Shown here: positions 48,748 through 57,969 of the stretch, piece after piece | How the letters are laid out: every line of letters starts with the position of its first letter | How positions within the stretch are numbered: position 1 is the stretch's first letter | Origin: Flavobacterium sp. Root420 | GTDB lineage: Bacteria; Bacteroidota; Bacteroidia; Flavobacteriales; Flavobacteriaceae | Length of the DNA: 64,000 nucleotides | NCBI RefSeq assembly: GCF_001427905.1 | Contig: NZ_LMEF01000023.1 | Location: 102,687-166,686 of the forward strand | Reading direction: 5' to 3' | Position numbers and translations under genes: made by a program | Notes under the pieces: generated by a model | The model's database searches: none | The model's input: only the letters and a program-made list of their open reading frames with translations | What the model was told of the DNA's origin: nothing

Positions 48748-51700
48748 TTATATTGGTAATATTACATGAAATTCTGCACCAACATTTTCTTTTGCTTTAG
48801 AAAAAATAATACCATTATGATTTTCTACAATTTTTTTACCAATAGATAACCCAATTCCGTTACCAGTATACACTTCATTGTTGTGAAGTCTTTGAAACAT
48901 AGTAAAGATCTTGTTTTCAAACTGTTTGTCGAAACCTATACCATTATCTTTAATAATTATTTCGCAGTAACCCAATTTTTGATCTAAAATTGGAAACTTT
49001 TTAATTTGAGTTAAAGTAAGTTCTCGTGAACTTATTTCTATTTTGCAAATTGAACCGTCATTTTTGCAAAACTTAAGAGAATTACTAATTAAGTTGTAAA
49101 AAAGTTGATTCATTTGCAGGGGAACAGCATTAATAAAAGGCAATTTATGGTGCTTAACTTCAATGCTTTTCTGCTCTATTAGCAACTCAAAATCAACAAG
49201 GATATTTTCAACAATCTTATTTAGATCCGTTTTTACAAATTGTTTGTCAGTATTATTAAGATGTGAATAAGCCAATAAATCTTTAATTAGCGTATTCATC
49301 CTTGTAGAGGATTTACTGATTTTTTCCAATAAAATCAGAGCTTCATCAGAAATTTTTTCTTCCATTCCTAACAATCTGCTGATAAACATTAATATCTTCC
49401 GTAAAGGTTCCTGCAAATCATGACTTGCTACGTATGCATATTCTTGTAGCTTGGCATTGGCAATATGTAGTTTTTTGACTGAGCTTTCAAGTTCAGTATT
49501 AGCATTTAGCAAATCTGCTGTACGTTCCAAAACCTTGGCCTCAAAGCCATCTGAAAGAACCTGTAGTTTTTTTTCAGCAATCCTTCTTTCTGTAATATCT
49601 TCAATAGCAAGCAGTATCAAATGTTTTTTACTTGTTTCATTTGTTACCTGCCTAACGTTTAACAGCATAATACTTTCACCGTAAGGCAAAAGATTTACAT
49701 TCACTTGATAATCATCAATTTGAGATTTTTCTTTAAGTACCTTTTCAAGCATTTCACGCATCGGATTATTATCAAAAAGGTGATTTTGAATTTCATAAAT
49801 AAGTTTACCGGTAGCCTCTTCTTTTGCAATATTATATTTTTTTGAGAATGCGCGGTTAATATTTTTAATTCTTAAATCGGTATCCAGCACCACTATAGGT
49901 TCTCTTAGTGTGGCTACAATAGCTTCAGTGTAATTTTTAGAAATATTAATCTCTTGCTGTTTATTTAAAAGTTCCTGATTAATCTGCAAAAGCTCTTCGT
50001 TACTCGACTGCAATTCTTCTTTAGAAGTCTCTAATTCTTCATTAAGGCTTTGCAGCTCTTCACTACCACTTAATAATTCTTCGTTAGCACTCTGCAGTTC
50101 TTCATTAGATGCCTCCTGATCCTCACTGATAGCATTAACATCATCGTGTATTTTTGCCAGTTCTTTTTCAAGTTGTGCAATTCTTCTTAAATTTACATTT
50201 TCAAACATCTCATCCACATTGAAATTGCCTGAGTCATTTTCTAGTTTACTAACAATGCTTTTATAAAACAGGACTAAAAAGTAAGGTTCGGAAGTATCCT
50301 TGAGTGGCTGCAATTCAATTGTAATTATACCAATAACTCCCTTACTTTTAATCTGTATGCCTTCTTTTTTTATAGGCAAACCAGTTTCTTTGACTTTATG
50401 CCAGGCATTACGAAGCTCAAAAGCAAGTCCTTCCCGAGCCATTTTCAGTAGATTAAAAGTTGGTTTTCCTATCGAAAGCTCAACAAATTCGGCAATAGAT
50501 CCGTTTATATGGACAATATCCATTTGCTCATTCACAATTACGCTGGCCGGAGTATAGTTGGCGAGTAAAAGTGATTCAGCACTTTTTCTAAAATCTTCTT
50601 TTATAATTTCTTTTCTTTTTACAGCAGATTTGAGCGTTTTTAATTTCTCATTAACTCCTAAGCCCGAATGAACAAATTTTCCTAAGACATTTTTGCGAAT
50701 ATAAATTTTTCCAGATTTATCGAATGACTGAAAAAGTTCAGCAGCAGGAACTGCGGTTTCTGATTTTCCTAAAAGTAAAAATCCATTTTCTTTCAATGCA
50801 TAATGAAATGTAGTCAGTGATTTTTTCTGCAACAAAGAATCCATATATATAAATACATTTCTGCAGGTTACTAAATCCATTTTGGCAAAAGGAGGATCGT
50901 TCAAAAAATTATGAACTGCGAAAACACATAAATCCCTAATTTGTCGTTTTATAGTATAACCATTGGTATTCGCTGTAAAATATTTGGAAAGGATATTTTC
51001 CGAAACATTACGCATTTGCGATTTCCTATAAAATCCAATTCTGGCTTTTTTAATAGCCACTTCTGAAATATCCGAAGCAAAAACCTGAATTTCCTTTCCT
51101 TGTAGATTATCCCCTAAAAATTCATGAAGAGCGATAGCTATTGTATAAGCTTCTTCACCAGTAGAACAGCCAGCAATCCAGATGCGTATCGTGTTGCCTT
51201 CCGTGATTCTCCCTGCTAATAATGGAAAAATTTTTTCTCTCATTATCTGGAAAATTTTAGTATCTCTAAAAAACTCAGTGACAGGTATAAGCAGATCGTT
51301 AAACAAATCTTCTGATGCTAATTTATCTCCTCTCAACAATTTAAGATAATCTTTAAGACTGACAATTTTGCTCAATGCCATTCGTCTTGCAATACGACGT
51401 CGCACGGTAGTTTGTTTGTAATAAGTAAAATCAACTCCGCTGTGATGGCGTAAAATTTTAATAATTTCCTCAAAAACCTCTTCATCGTTAGGATCATTTT
51501 CTTTACCAATACTATCTTTTGATTTAGAAAGACTGATCAATTTTTCTATCATTTTTGCCGGTGGCATTACATAATCAACGACTCCTTCATTAATTGCGTT
51601 TTGTGGCATTTCATTATGGGTAGCATCAAGATCCTGCGCAAAAGTAATACCTCCGTGTTTTTTGATGGCCCTTAATCCGATTGTTCCGTCAGAACCATTT

Positions 51701-52113
51701 CCTGAAAGCAAAACACCGTATGCTAAATCAAGATGGACTTCAGCCAATGAAGTAAAAAAAATATCTATTGCCTGATTTTTGGTGTTTTTTACACGGGGAC
51801 TTAATTTTAGTACTCCATCAAAAGAGGTTAGCATTTTATTTTCCGGAATAACATAAATATTATTTGGAGCTAAATGAATATCATCTGTAATTTCATTAAT
51901 GGGAATTTTGGCAACTCTCGCAAGAAGCTTAGTAAGCATACTGTCATGAAGCGGATGCAAATGCTGAACAACTACATAAGCCATTTCAGAATCGGCAGGA
52001 ATAGCATCAATAAACTGGCTAAAGGCTTCTAATCCACCAGCTGAGGCTCCAATACCAACAATGGGAAAATCCTGGCGTGTAGCCTTTGGTAAAGTATTTG
52101 TGGGGATATACAT
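48748..52113 (-). CDS. CheB-CheR-PAS-histidine kinase fusion
   Basis: An 1121-residue cytosolic signalling protein. Domains in order: CheB methylesterase (about 15-195; GIGASAGGLEA, VVQHLHPLHDS, SGNGSDGTIG hold the Ser, His and Asp) with no receiver; CheR methyltransferase (about 210-480; TEFFRDTKIF, IAGCSTGEEAYTIAIALHEF, FASDISEVAI, VTCRNVFIYMD); PAS (about 515-625); a long coiled coil (about 640-735, repeats of NEELQS/NEELE); PAS (about 745-860); and a histidine kinase with H-box YVASHDLQEPLRK, N-box NLISNSLKF and ATP motifs DNGIGFD and GNGIGLSIG. No chemoreceptor is nearby. The response regulator upstream is its likely partner. Confidence 0.93.
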   Translation of the reverse strand: MYIPTNTLPKATRQDFPIVGIGASAGGLEAFSQFIDAIPADSEMAYVVVQHLHPLHDSMLTKLLARVAKIPINEITDDIHLAPNNIYVIPENKMLTSFDGVLKLSPRVKNTKNQAIDIFFTSLAEVHLDLAYGVLLSGNGSDGTIGLRAIKKHGGITFAQDLDATHNEMPQNAINEGVVDYVMPPAKMIEKLISLSKSKDSIGKENDPNDEEVFEEIIKILRHHSGVDFTYYKQTTVRRRIARRMALSKIVSLKDYLKLLRGDKLASEDLFNDLLIPVTEFFRDTKIFQIMREKIFPLLAGRITEGNTIRIWIAGCSTGEEAYTIAIALHEFLGDNLQGKEIQVFASDISEVAIKKARIGFYRKSQMRNVSENILSKYFTANTNGYTIKRQIRDLCVFAVHNFLNDPPFAKMDLVTCRNVFIYMDSLLQKKSLTTFHYALKENGFLLLGKSETAVPAAELFQSFDKSGKIYIRKNVLGKFVHSGLGVNEKLKTLKSAVKRKEIIKEDFRKSAESLLLANYTPASVIVNEQMDIVHINGSIAEFVELSIGKPTFNLLKMAREGLAFELRNAWHKVKETGLPIKKEGIQIKSKGVIGIITIELQPLKDTSEPYFLVLFYKSIVSKLENDSGNFNVDEMFENVNLRRIAQLEKELAKIHDDVNAISEDQEASNEELQSANEELLSGSEELQSLNEELETSKEELQSSNEELLQINQELLNKQQEINISKNYTEAIVATLREPIVVLDTDLRIKNINRAFSKKYNIAKEEATGKLIYEIQNHLFDNNPMREMLEKVLKEKSQIDDYQVNVNLLPYGESIMLLNVRQVTNETSKKHLILLAIEDITERRIAEKKLQVLSDGFEAKVLERTADLLNANTELESSVKKLHIANAKLQEYAYVASHDLQEPLRKILMFISRLLGMEEKISDEALILLEKISKSSTRMNTLIKDLLAYSHLNNTDKQFVKTDLNKIVENILVDFELLIEQKSIEVKHHKLPFINAVPLQMNQLFYNLISNSLKFCKNDGSICKIEISSRELTLTQIKKFPILDQKLGYCEIIIKDNGIGFDKQFENKIFTMFQRLHNNEVYTGNGIGLSIGKKIVENHNGIIFSKAKENVGAEFHVILPI

Positions 52114-52198
52114 GATTTCAATTATTAATTTGTGAGATGTGTATTAAGGAATATAAATTAATACAAAATAGTACTGGCAAAGCATTGCATGGTTTAAA

Positions 52199-52643
52199 CT
52201 AAACTGTGATGATGAATGATTCAAATTCTAAGTGCTTTAACTTTTCTTTCCAATCCATTTCAATAACCTTTTTTAATAATTTCTTTAAATCATTAAAATC
52301 AGTAGGTTTTACAATATAAGCATTAGCACCTAATCCAAAGGTATTCTTGATACCATCTTCTGTAGCCGATGTTGAATAAATCGCAATTATGGGAATGTCC
52401 TTAAATTTAGCATCATCCCGAATTTGTTTTAAGCTTTCAAATCCTGACATTACAGGCATATTAAGATCTAAAAATATGATATCGGGAATATCGAGTTCTT
52501 TATTGTAAAGACGATTTAAAAGTTCTAAGCCGTTTTCACAAAATTCAACTGGAAAATTAAGATGGATATCTGCTACTGCATCAGCAAAAAATTCCCTGTC
52601 ATCAGCAAGTTAGCAAAATCCTCATATTCTCTTTATTATTCAT
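52199..52643 (-). pseudogene. Frameshifted response regulator (receiver domain)
   Basis: The single receiver domain reads MNNKENMRILLT in one frame from the ATG at 52643, then continues one base out of phase as ADDREFFADAVADIHLNFPV, DIIFLDLNMPVMSGFESLKQ (phospho-acceptor Asp in LDLNMP), IAIYSTSATEDG (Thr/Ser switch) and ANAYIVKPTDFNDLKKLL (Lys). One extra T near 52604-52616 causes the shift and leaves the C-terminal part without a start codon. Length and position (85 bases before the kinase gene) fit a cognate single-domain regulator. It may be a true loss or a sequencing error. Confidence 0.8.
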
Positions 52644-53168
52644 TATATATTAATGATTTACTTTCAAATGTACGCTTTAATAAATGGCAGGAGTTCAATT
52701 ACAATACTTTTTTCTTCCCATTGTAATGTAAATTAAAGCTGAAATGGAAAGTTTAACTCAATTTGTGTTCGACAAAACCCTCATATTGAATTTGTTTTTT
52801 ATATTCTATTGAAATGCATTAAAAGAATATGAAACTATAAGATAACTCCACAGCTAACTTAAGGAAGTGAGATGGCAACAATTATTGGCGATTTCCTTTC
52901 ACGTAAAGTCAGTAAATAAATAATAAAGAGAATTCAAATCCTGCTATCTATTCAGAATTAGATTGCAGGATTTAACATACAAACACAGTTACTTACTTGA
53001 TTATTAAAGTTGTATCTTTATAAAACTTCTCGTTAGTGTTGGGGAAAATTGGTAAAGTTTTTTAGATCTTAAGGAAAAATAGCCAACTCTTCGGGAAAAA
53101 CTGTCTAACCCCAACGACAGAAATAAGTGGAGCTTTGTAGTGTTTTAGATAATTAAAATTTTAATAAA
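52644..53168. other. Gap between the response regulator and gap genes
   Basis: AT-rich, with a weak inverted repeat of GTTGGGG (53038-53044) and CCCCAAC (53109-53115). I find no gene frame of note and no clear TAnnTTTG promoter for gap. A decayed sequence cannot be excluded. Confidence 0.35.
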
Positions 53169-54152
53169 ATGAAAAAAATAGCAATTAATGGTTTTGGCAG
53201 AATTGGCAGATCATCACTAAAAATAATTTTGGATACTCCAGATTTAGATGTGGTAGGAATTAATGATTTAATGACAATTGAAAATGCAGTTTACTTATTA
53301 AAGTACGATAGTATTTATGGCAAATACAATAGAAAAGTAACTTTTGAAGGAGATTTTATATTGATTGATAATCACAAAATAAGATATACGGCTATAAAAG
53401 ATCCCGCTGAATTACCCTGGAAAGAGTTACAAGTCGATGTAGTAATAGAAAGTACAGGTTTTTTTACCAATAAAGCAGATGCTGAGAAACACTTAACCGC
53501 AGGATCTAAATTCGTTGTAATTTCCGGACCTACTAAAGACACTCCAACCGTTGTTCACGGAGTTAATACCGAAGATGGTAAAGTGGCCGTTTTTTCATGT
53601 GCAAGCTGTACCACCAATAACATAAGTCCAATTATTGAAATTTTAGGACGAAGAATAGGAATTAAAAAAGCTATTTTAAATACAACTCACGCTTATACAG
53701 CATCACAAACATTAGTTGATGCTCCGTCTAAAAGAGAGCCAAGAATGGGGCGAACAGCAGGAATGAATTTAGCTCCAGCCGCAACGGGTGCAGCGATTGC
53801 AACAACAAAAGCTTTGCCTCAATATTTAGGAAAATTTGATGGTGTCGCTGTGAGAGTTCCGGTTGCTGTCGGTTCTATATCTGATATTACTTTTGTGACA
53901 GAGAAACCAACTACAGTTGAAGAAATTAATTCGGTATTAATAGAAGAAGCAAAAACAGATCGTTATCATAAAGTAGTTGCTGTAACCGATGAACCTCTTG
54001 TTTCTACAGATATTATACAAAGCCCTTTTGCTGCCACTGTCGATTTAGAAATGACAAGAGTTGTAGATGGTGATTTGGTAAAAGTAATGGCATGGTACGA
54101 CAATGAATGGGGATTTACCAACCAAATGATCAGACAGATTCAGGAATTATAA
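53169..54152 (+). CDS. gap: Glyceraldehyde-3-phosphate dehydrogenase, type I
   Basis: A 327-residue NAD-dependent enzyme of glycolysis. The N-terminal NAD fold starts AINGFGRIGRSSLKIIL. The catalytic cysteine is in FSCASCTTNNISPIIEILG and the activating His in NTTHAYTASQ. The Pi/substrate loop is GRTAGMNLAPAATGAA and the C-terminal signature WYDNEWGFTNQM. SCTTN is followed by NIS rather than the more common CLAP, so this may be a second paralogue used in gluconeogenesis or stress. Followed after 49 bases by a flavin-binding protein. Confidence 0.93.
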   Translation: MKKIAINGFGRIGRSSLKIILDTPDLDVVGINDLMTIENAVYLLKYDSIYGKYNRKVTFEGDFILIDNHKIRYTAIKDPAELPWKELQVDVVIESTGFFTNKADAEKHLTAGSKFVVISGPTKDTPTVVHGVNTEDGKVAVFSCASCTTNNISPIIEILGRRIGIKKAILNTTHAYTASQTLVDAPSKREPRMGRTAGMNLAPAATGAAIATTKALPQYLGKFDGVAVRVPVAVGSISDITFVTEKPTTVEEINSVLIEEAKTDRYHKVVAVTDEPLVSTDIIQSPFAATVDLEMTRVVDGDLVKVMAWYDNEWGFTNQMIRQIQEL

Positions 54153-54201
54153 AATTCCACATCCTCCAGAAATGAGTTAAAAAAATCTAGAATCTCAAAT
54201 T

Positions 54202-54816
54202 ATGAATTACGCACAATTAGCCTTTACAGATAATATTAAAAAGATTCAGGAAGAAGCGGGAAGCAGGAATTCTTATGACAGAATGGAAAAAATGTCGGTT
54301 GTGGATGGATTGACAGGCAATGAAATCAACTTTATTGGTGACAGAGACAGTTTTTATATGGCCAGTTTTGGAGAAAATGAATATCCGTACATTCAGCATC
54401 GCGGTGGACCCTCCGGATTTATTAAAGTCATTGACAACAAAACAATTGGAATTGTTGATTTTGCAGGTAACAGACAATACATTTCAACAGGAAATATTTC
54501 TAAGAATGAAAAAGTAGCACTCATCATGGTTTCGTATCCGCAAAGAGCACGATTAAAAATCTATGCAAAGGCAAAAATTATAGAATTGAAAGACAACGAA
54601 GCATTATATAATTCCTTAAAACCCGAAGATTATAAATTCCGTCCGGAACGAATGCTTATTTTTGAAATTCAGGCGTATGACTGGAATTGCCCACAGCATA
54701 TTACACCACGTTATTCAACAGAAGAAGTTGAGAAGGCGTTATTACCTCAAAAAAAATACATCAATGATCTGGAAAATAAAATAAAGGAACTTGAATTGAA
54801 ATTATTAGCAAAATAA
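54202..54816 (+). CDS. Pyridoxamine 5'-phosphate oxidase-family flavin-binding protein
   Basis: A 204-residue split-beta-barrel protein. Family text: YIQHRGGPSGFIKVIDNKTI, DFAGNRQYISTGNISKNEKV and ALIMVSYPQRARLKIYAKAK. Residues around 145-165 (ERMLIFEIQAYDWNCPQHIT) complete the barrel, and the last ~35 residues (EKALLPQKKYINDLENKIKE) form a coiled coil. It is a general FMN-binding nitroreductase-like or F420-like member with unknown substrate. Probably co-transcribed with gap. Confidence 0.82.
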   Translation: MNYAQLAFTDNIKKIQEEAGSRNSYDRMEKMSVVDGLTGNEINFIGDRDSFYMASFGENEYPYIQHRGGPSGFIKVIDNKTIGIVDFAGNRQYISTGNISKNEKVALIMVSYPQRARLKIYAKAKIIELKDNEALYNSLKPEDYKFRPERMLIFEIQAYDWNCPQHITPRYSTEEVEKALLPQKKYINDLENKIKELELKLLAK

Positions 54817-54822
54817 GCAAAC

Positions 54823-54888
54823 ATGAATATTGATATTTTGGCTTTTGGTGCACATCCCGATGATGTTAGATTTATTATTATAAAATAA
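54823..54888 (+). pseudogene. N-terminal fragment of a BshB1/LmbE-type deacetylase
   Basis: A 21-codon frame, MNIDILAFGAHPDDVRFIII followed by Lys and a stop, 7 bases after the flavin-binding gene. The start matches the bacillithiol deacetylase BshB1 (M-x-x-D-I-L-x-x-GAHPDDV), whose AHPDD motif binds zinc. The expected rest (about 215 residues) is absent and a terminator follows at once. It is therefore a truncated remnant; the complete gene, if any, must be elsewhere, as the YpdA-like gene here suggests bacillithiol use. Confidence 0.72.
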
Positions 54889-54923
54889 CAAACTCCATTC
54901 GCCGCACCGAATGGAGTTTTATT
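54889..54923 (+). terminator. Rho-independent terminator after the gap transcript
   Basis: AAACTCCATTCG / CGAATGGAGTTT stem (12 bp), loop CCGCAC and a T run. It follows the BshB1 fragment directly. Confidence 0.85.
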
Positions 54924-54943
54924 AATAAATTTAAATTAGTTTT

Positions 54944-55681
54944 TTACCATGGACTAACTTCGCTTTCATCTTCAATATCATTGCTATAAAACATACCTGT
55001 TGGCGCAGTATCATCTGTCACGGTGTGTTTTATGATAAAAGTTGCAGCACTTTCAACAGTGCCGGGTCCGCTGTGGTGATTGAAATCTGTGGACGTATAG
55101 CCAGGATCAATTGCATTTACTTTGAATGATAAATCCTTGAGCTCATAAGCCAATGTAATAGTGTAGGCATTTAGGGCAGCTTTTGAAGTTACATAACTTG
55201 TAGCTTTAAAATTGTAATATTTCCAGTTTGGATCGCTGTGTAAAGTCAAAGATCCTAAACCAGAAGTAATATTGCTGATTCTTGGAGCATCTGACTTTTT
55301 AAGCAATTCTAAAAATGCCTGCGTAACACTTATTACACCAAAAAAGTTGGTGTCAAATACATGTTGAATAGCTACAATTGATGCATTTGACGCATTCTGA
55401 GGAAATTCGCCACTGATACCAGCATTGTTTATCAGAATATCCAATTTTCCCTGCTCTTTATCAATTATTTTTCTTGCAGCTTCTATTGAAACAGGCTTTG
55501 TTACATCAATTTCAATTGCTTTGATGTTTTCGAATCCTTCTTTTTTTAATTCTTGTACCGTTGCATTACCTTTTTCAAGATCACGAGCTCCTAAATAAAC
55601 GAATAATCCTTTTTTTGATAGCTGTTTTGTTATTTCTAATCCAATACTTCTATTAGCTCCTGTAATTAATGCTATTTTCAT
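54944..55681 (-). CDS. Short-chain dehydrogenase/reductase
   Basis: A 245-residue Rossmann-fold NAD(P)-dependent oxidoreductase. The cofactor motif is GANRSIGLEI (residues 8-17), the NNAGISG motif follows at about 90, and YVTSKAAL holds the catalytic Tyr-x-x-x-Lys. The ISNITSGLGSL text supplies the catalytic Ser. It is close to the plant carbonyl-reductase-like SDR group. Substrate unknown. It lies downstream of a Crp/Fnr regulator gene on the same strand (79 bases). Confidence 0.9.
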   Translation of the reverse strand: MKIALITGANRSIGLEITKQLSKKGLFVYLGARDLEKGNATVQELKKEGFENIKAIEIDVTKPVSIEAARKIIDKEQGKLDILINNAGISGEFPQNASNASIVAIQHVFDTNFFGVISVTQAFLELLKKSDAPRISNITSGLGSLTLHSDPNWKYYNFKATSYVTSKAALNAYTITLAYELKDLSFKVNAIDPGYTSTDFNHHSGPGTVESAATFIIKHTVTDDTAPTGMFYSNDIEDESEVSPW

Positions 55682-55760
55682 TTTTTTATTGTTTTAAATT
55701 ATTGAAGCAAAGTTCTTCCATTTAAAAATAGAATCATTTGCCAAATGACAAAAAGCATTT

Positions 55761-56330
55761 TTAACGAATATTTTTTCTAATTCTGCTCAATGAAGATTGT
55801 GTAATACCCAAATAAGAGGCAATATAAGAAAGAGGAATGCGATTGACTGCATTAGGATAATTTTTCAGAAACATCAAATATTTTGTTGTAGCATCTTCTG
55901 AAACCAAGTGGCTTATTCTTTCTATTTTTTTTCTCATTGCCCTTGAAATAATTTTATTTACAATGGCTTCCCACGGAATAATGATTTCCAAAAGTTCTTT
56001 CCAGTCTTTTTTAGAAAAAACCAGCATTTTGCAGTTTGTAATTGCCTGTAAATAGGCATTTGAACAAATATCATTGTCAAAACTCTCCCAATCAACTACC
56101 ATATTATTTTCATCAATGAAATATTTGGTAATTTCTTCTCCTTTGTTGTTGTAGTAACAAACTCTTACTATTCCCTCTAAAACAAAACCAACTTCCTGCC
56201 CAATTTTCCCTGCTTCAGAAAAATAGTCATCTTTTAGAAGGGTTTTCTCTGTTGCTTTTTTTGAAATTAAATCAAGTTGTTGTTGATTTAAGTTTCCGAA
56301 CTGCAATATATATGCTATAAATTCTTTCAT
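55761..56330 (-). CDS. Crp/Fnr-family transcriptional regulator
   Basis: A 189-residue regulator: N-terminal barrel (about 20-115: VGFVLEGIVRVCYYNNKGEE, ITKYFIDENNMVVDWESF) and a short C-terminal HTH (NRIPLSYIASYLGITQSSLS). The HTH closely resembles that of the regulator at 45869 (TQIASYLGIT). No cysteines for an iron-sulfur cluster are clustered, so it is not an Fnr. The SDR gene follows on the same strand and is a plausible target. Confidence 0.88.
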   Translation of the reverse strand: MKEFIAYILQFGNLNQQQLDLISKKATEKTLLKDDYFSEAGKIGQEVGFVLEGIVRVCYYNNKGEEITKYFIDENNMVVDWESFDNDICSNAYLQAITNCKMLVFSKKDWKELLEIIIPWEAIVNKIISRAMRKKIERISHLVSEDATTKYLMFLKNYPNAVNRIPLSYIASYLGITQSSLSRIRKNIR

Positions 56331-56394
56331 ACACGCAAGTTAGGAATTATTGACATTGAAGAATTTGTCATATGACAAAAAACGTTTTTTATAA

Positions 56395-56856
56395 TTACAG
56401 CGTCATTTTAGATAACTCATTCTCAAGCCTATCAAAATTCTCTTCATTTTTATCTACCACATATGGTCTAAGTTTTGCGCATTCTTCAGGAGTGTCAAAA
56501 ACCATTCTGAAAACTATTTTTGTCTGATCATCAGCTATTTTTTCAAAAGTAGCAACGATGTTGAATAGAGGTTTAGAAATTCGAATCCAGGCGATTTCGC
56601 TTGGCTTTTCAATTTTTACAAATTCACATTCATTTTGAAAATTTCCTTTATCCGGAGCATGCATTACAAATTTCCATCTGCCGCCAGGTCTAAGGTCAAA
56701 TTCTTCAAATGTATTGGTAAAACCTTTTGGTCCCCACCAGTTTTTTAGATGATTTGGATCTGTCCAGGCTTTAAAAACAAGTTCCTGAGAAAAGTTTACG
56801 ACTCTCGAACTTACAATTTCGCAGTCAGGAGTTGAAGGGAAAGTTACTGTTGCCAT
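56395..56856 (-). CDS. SRPBCC (AHSA1-like) ligand-binding protein
   Basis: A 153-residue helix-grip protein of the AHSA1/START-like family. Landmarks: VNFSQELVFKAWTDPNHLKN, WWGPKGFTNTFEEFDLRPGG and RWKFVMHAPDKGNF. The hydrophobic cavity binds lipids or aromatics in known members. The stop and next start are 3 bases apart from the GNAT gene at 56860 (read on the minus strand: GNAT first, then this), so they form a two-gene unit. Confidence 0.88.
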   Translation of the reverse strand: MATVTFPSTPDCEIVSSRVVNFSQELVFKAWTDPNHLKNWWGPKGFTNTFEEFDLRPGGRWKFVMHAPDKGNFQNECEFVKIEKPSEIAWIRISKPLFNIVATFEKIADDQTKIVFRMVFDTPEECAKLRPYVVDKNEENFDRLENELSKMTL

Positions 56857-56859
56857 TTT

Positions 56860-57330
56860 TTATTTCTTATTAAATTCTCTTTTAATAGTTAATTCCATTA
56901 TCGGCATATATCTGTCTTTAATAGAAGTTTCAATTTCTCCCACTTTCACAAAACCTAATTTCGAATAAAATGATTCTGCATTGGGTTCTGAATTAAGTGT
57001 TATTTTATTTGCATTCGTTTTATCGATGTTCAATAAAAAGTGTTTCATTAATAGCCGACCTAATCCTTTTCCGATATATTCCGGGAGAACAAATAAATTA
57101 TCCAGTTTTACAGTCTTCTCATCTTGATTAAAAAAGGAATAATAGCCCACAATCTGATCTTCAACAGATAATTTATAAACCATATTTGCATCTACATAAC
57201 CCGAAGTGACCGTTAAAAATTCGGACCAAATTTCAATTTGTTCTTCTGAATATCCCCAAAATGCTTTTGATTTCTTCGTGATTTGGGTTAAAATCTGGTG
57301 ATCGGTATTAATCGCTTTTTCTATGGACAT
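56860..57330 (-). CDS. GNAT-family N-acetyltransferase
   Basis: A 156-residue single GNAT domain. The acetyl-CoA loop is in FVLPEYIGKGLGRLLMKHFL and the C-terminal Tyr-containing strand in ESFYSKLGFVKVGEIETSIK. The N-terminus (INTDHQILTQITKKSKAFWG) is typical for small-molecule acetylators. It is upstream of the SRPBCC gene, with 3 bases between. Confidence 0.88.
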   Translation of the reverse strand: MSIEKAINTDHQILTQITKKSKAFWGYSEEQIEIWSEFLTVTSGYVDANMVYKLSVEDQIVGYYSFFNQDEKTVKLDNLFVLPEYIGKGLGRLLMKHFLLNIDKTNANKITLNSEPNAESFYSKLGFVKVGEIETSIKDRYMPIMELTIKREFNKK

Positions 57331-57473
57331 TTCTTTTATAAAACTAAAAAATTGAACACTAAAAATAGATAAAAAAGTTCTTTTTAAAAAACTAAAGCTT
57401 TCTTAAATTGGTTTGAATGCATATTTAGTTGTTGTAAATTAGCTACATACGATAATTTTTAAATATAAAAACC

Positions 57474-57917
57474 ATGAAAAATAGAATCCTAACAGTCGTT
57501 TTATTACTAGGTTTTGTAATATCGACAAAAGCACAGAAAAAAATTGAAACTACTGAATTGCCTAAACCAGCACAGGAATTTCTTCAAAAATACTTTAGCA
57601 ATACCACAGTTGATATTGCTAAAAAAGATGCTGAACACGGTGAAAAAGGATATGAGGTAAAACTAAAAGATGGAACTGAGGTTGAATTTTGGAAAGACGG
57701 ATCGTATCGCGAAGTTGATGGTGATGATAAACCAATTCCAACCGAGTTTATTCCAGCGTCTGTCAAAGATTATGTGACCAAAAATTATCCGAATGAAAAA
57801 ATAACGCATATCGATTATGGTCACAAAGATCTCGACGTCGATTTAACGAATGACATTGATCTTGAATTTACTAAAGAAGGTAAAATTTTAAAAGATAAAA
57901 ATAAAGACGTCAAGTAA
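57474..57917 (+). CDS. Exported PepSY-like (DUF2874) protein
   Basis: A 147-residue protein with a signal peptide (MKNRILTVVLLLGFVISTKA). The mature part carries two PepSY-like repeats: LPKPAQEFLQKYFSNTTVDI with GYEVKLKDGTEVEFWKDGSY and the second IPASVKDYVTKNYPNEKITH with VDLTNDIDLEFTKEGKI. Proteins of this kind bind or inhibit proteases in the periplasm. Monocistronic with a strong terminator. Confidence 0.88.
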   Translation: MKNRILTVVLLLGFVISTKAQKKIETTELPKPAQEFLQKYFSNTTVDIAKKDAEHGEKGYEVKLKDGTEVEFWKDGSYREVDGDDKPIPTEFIPASVKDYVTKNYPNEKITHIDYGHKDLDVDLTNDIDLEFTKEGKILKDKNKDVK

Positions 57918-57930
57918 TTTTAGAAAAAGA

Positions 57931-57969
57931 GAAGCCTCCAAAATCAATGAATTTGGAGGCTTTTTTTTT
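57931..57969 (+). terminator. Rho-independent terminator after the PepSY-like gene
   Basis: AAGCCTCCAAA / TTTGGAGGCTT stem (11 bp) with a nine-base loop and nine T residues. Confidence 0.9.

Noticed and set aside
48941..50557. Several + strand open frames opposite the CheB-CheR-kinase gene
   Set aside because: All are antisense to a long multidomain frame with complete motifs.
53038..53115. Hairpin GTTGGGG/CCCCAAC as a riboswitch before gap
   Set aside because: Seven paired bases across a 64-base loop with no conserved core that I recognise; too weak.
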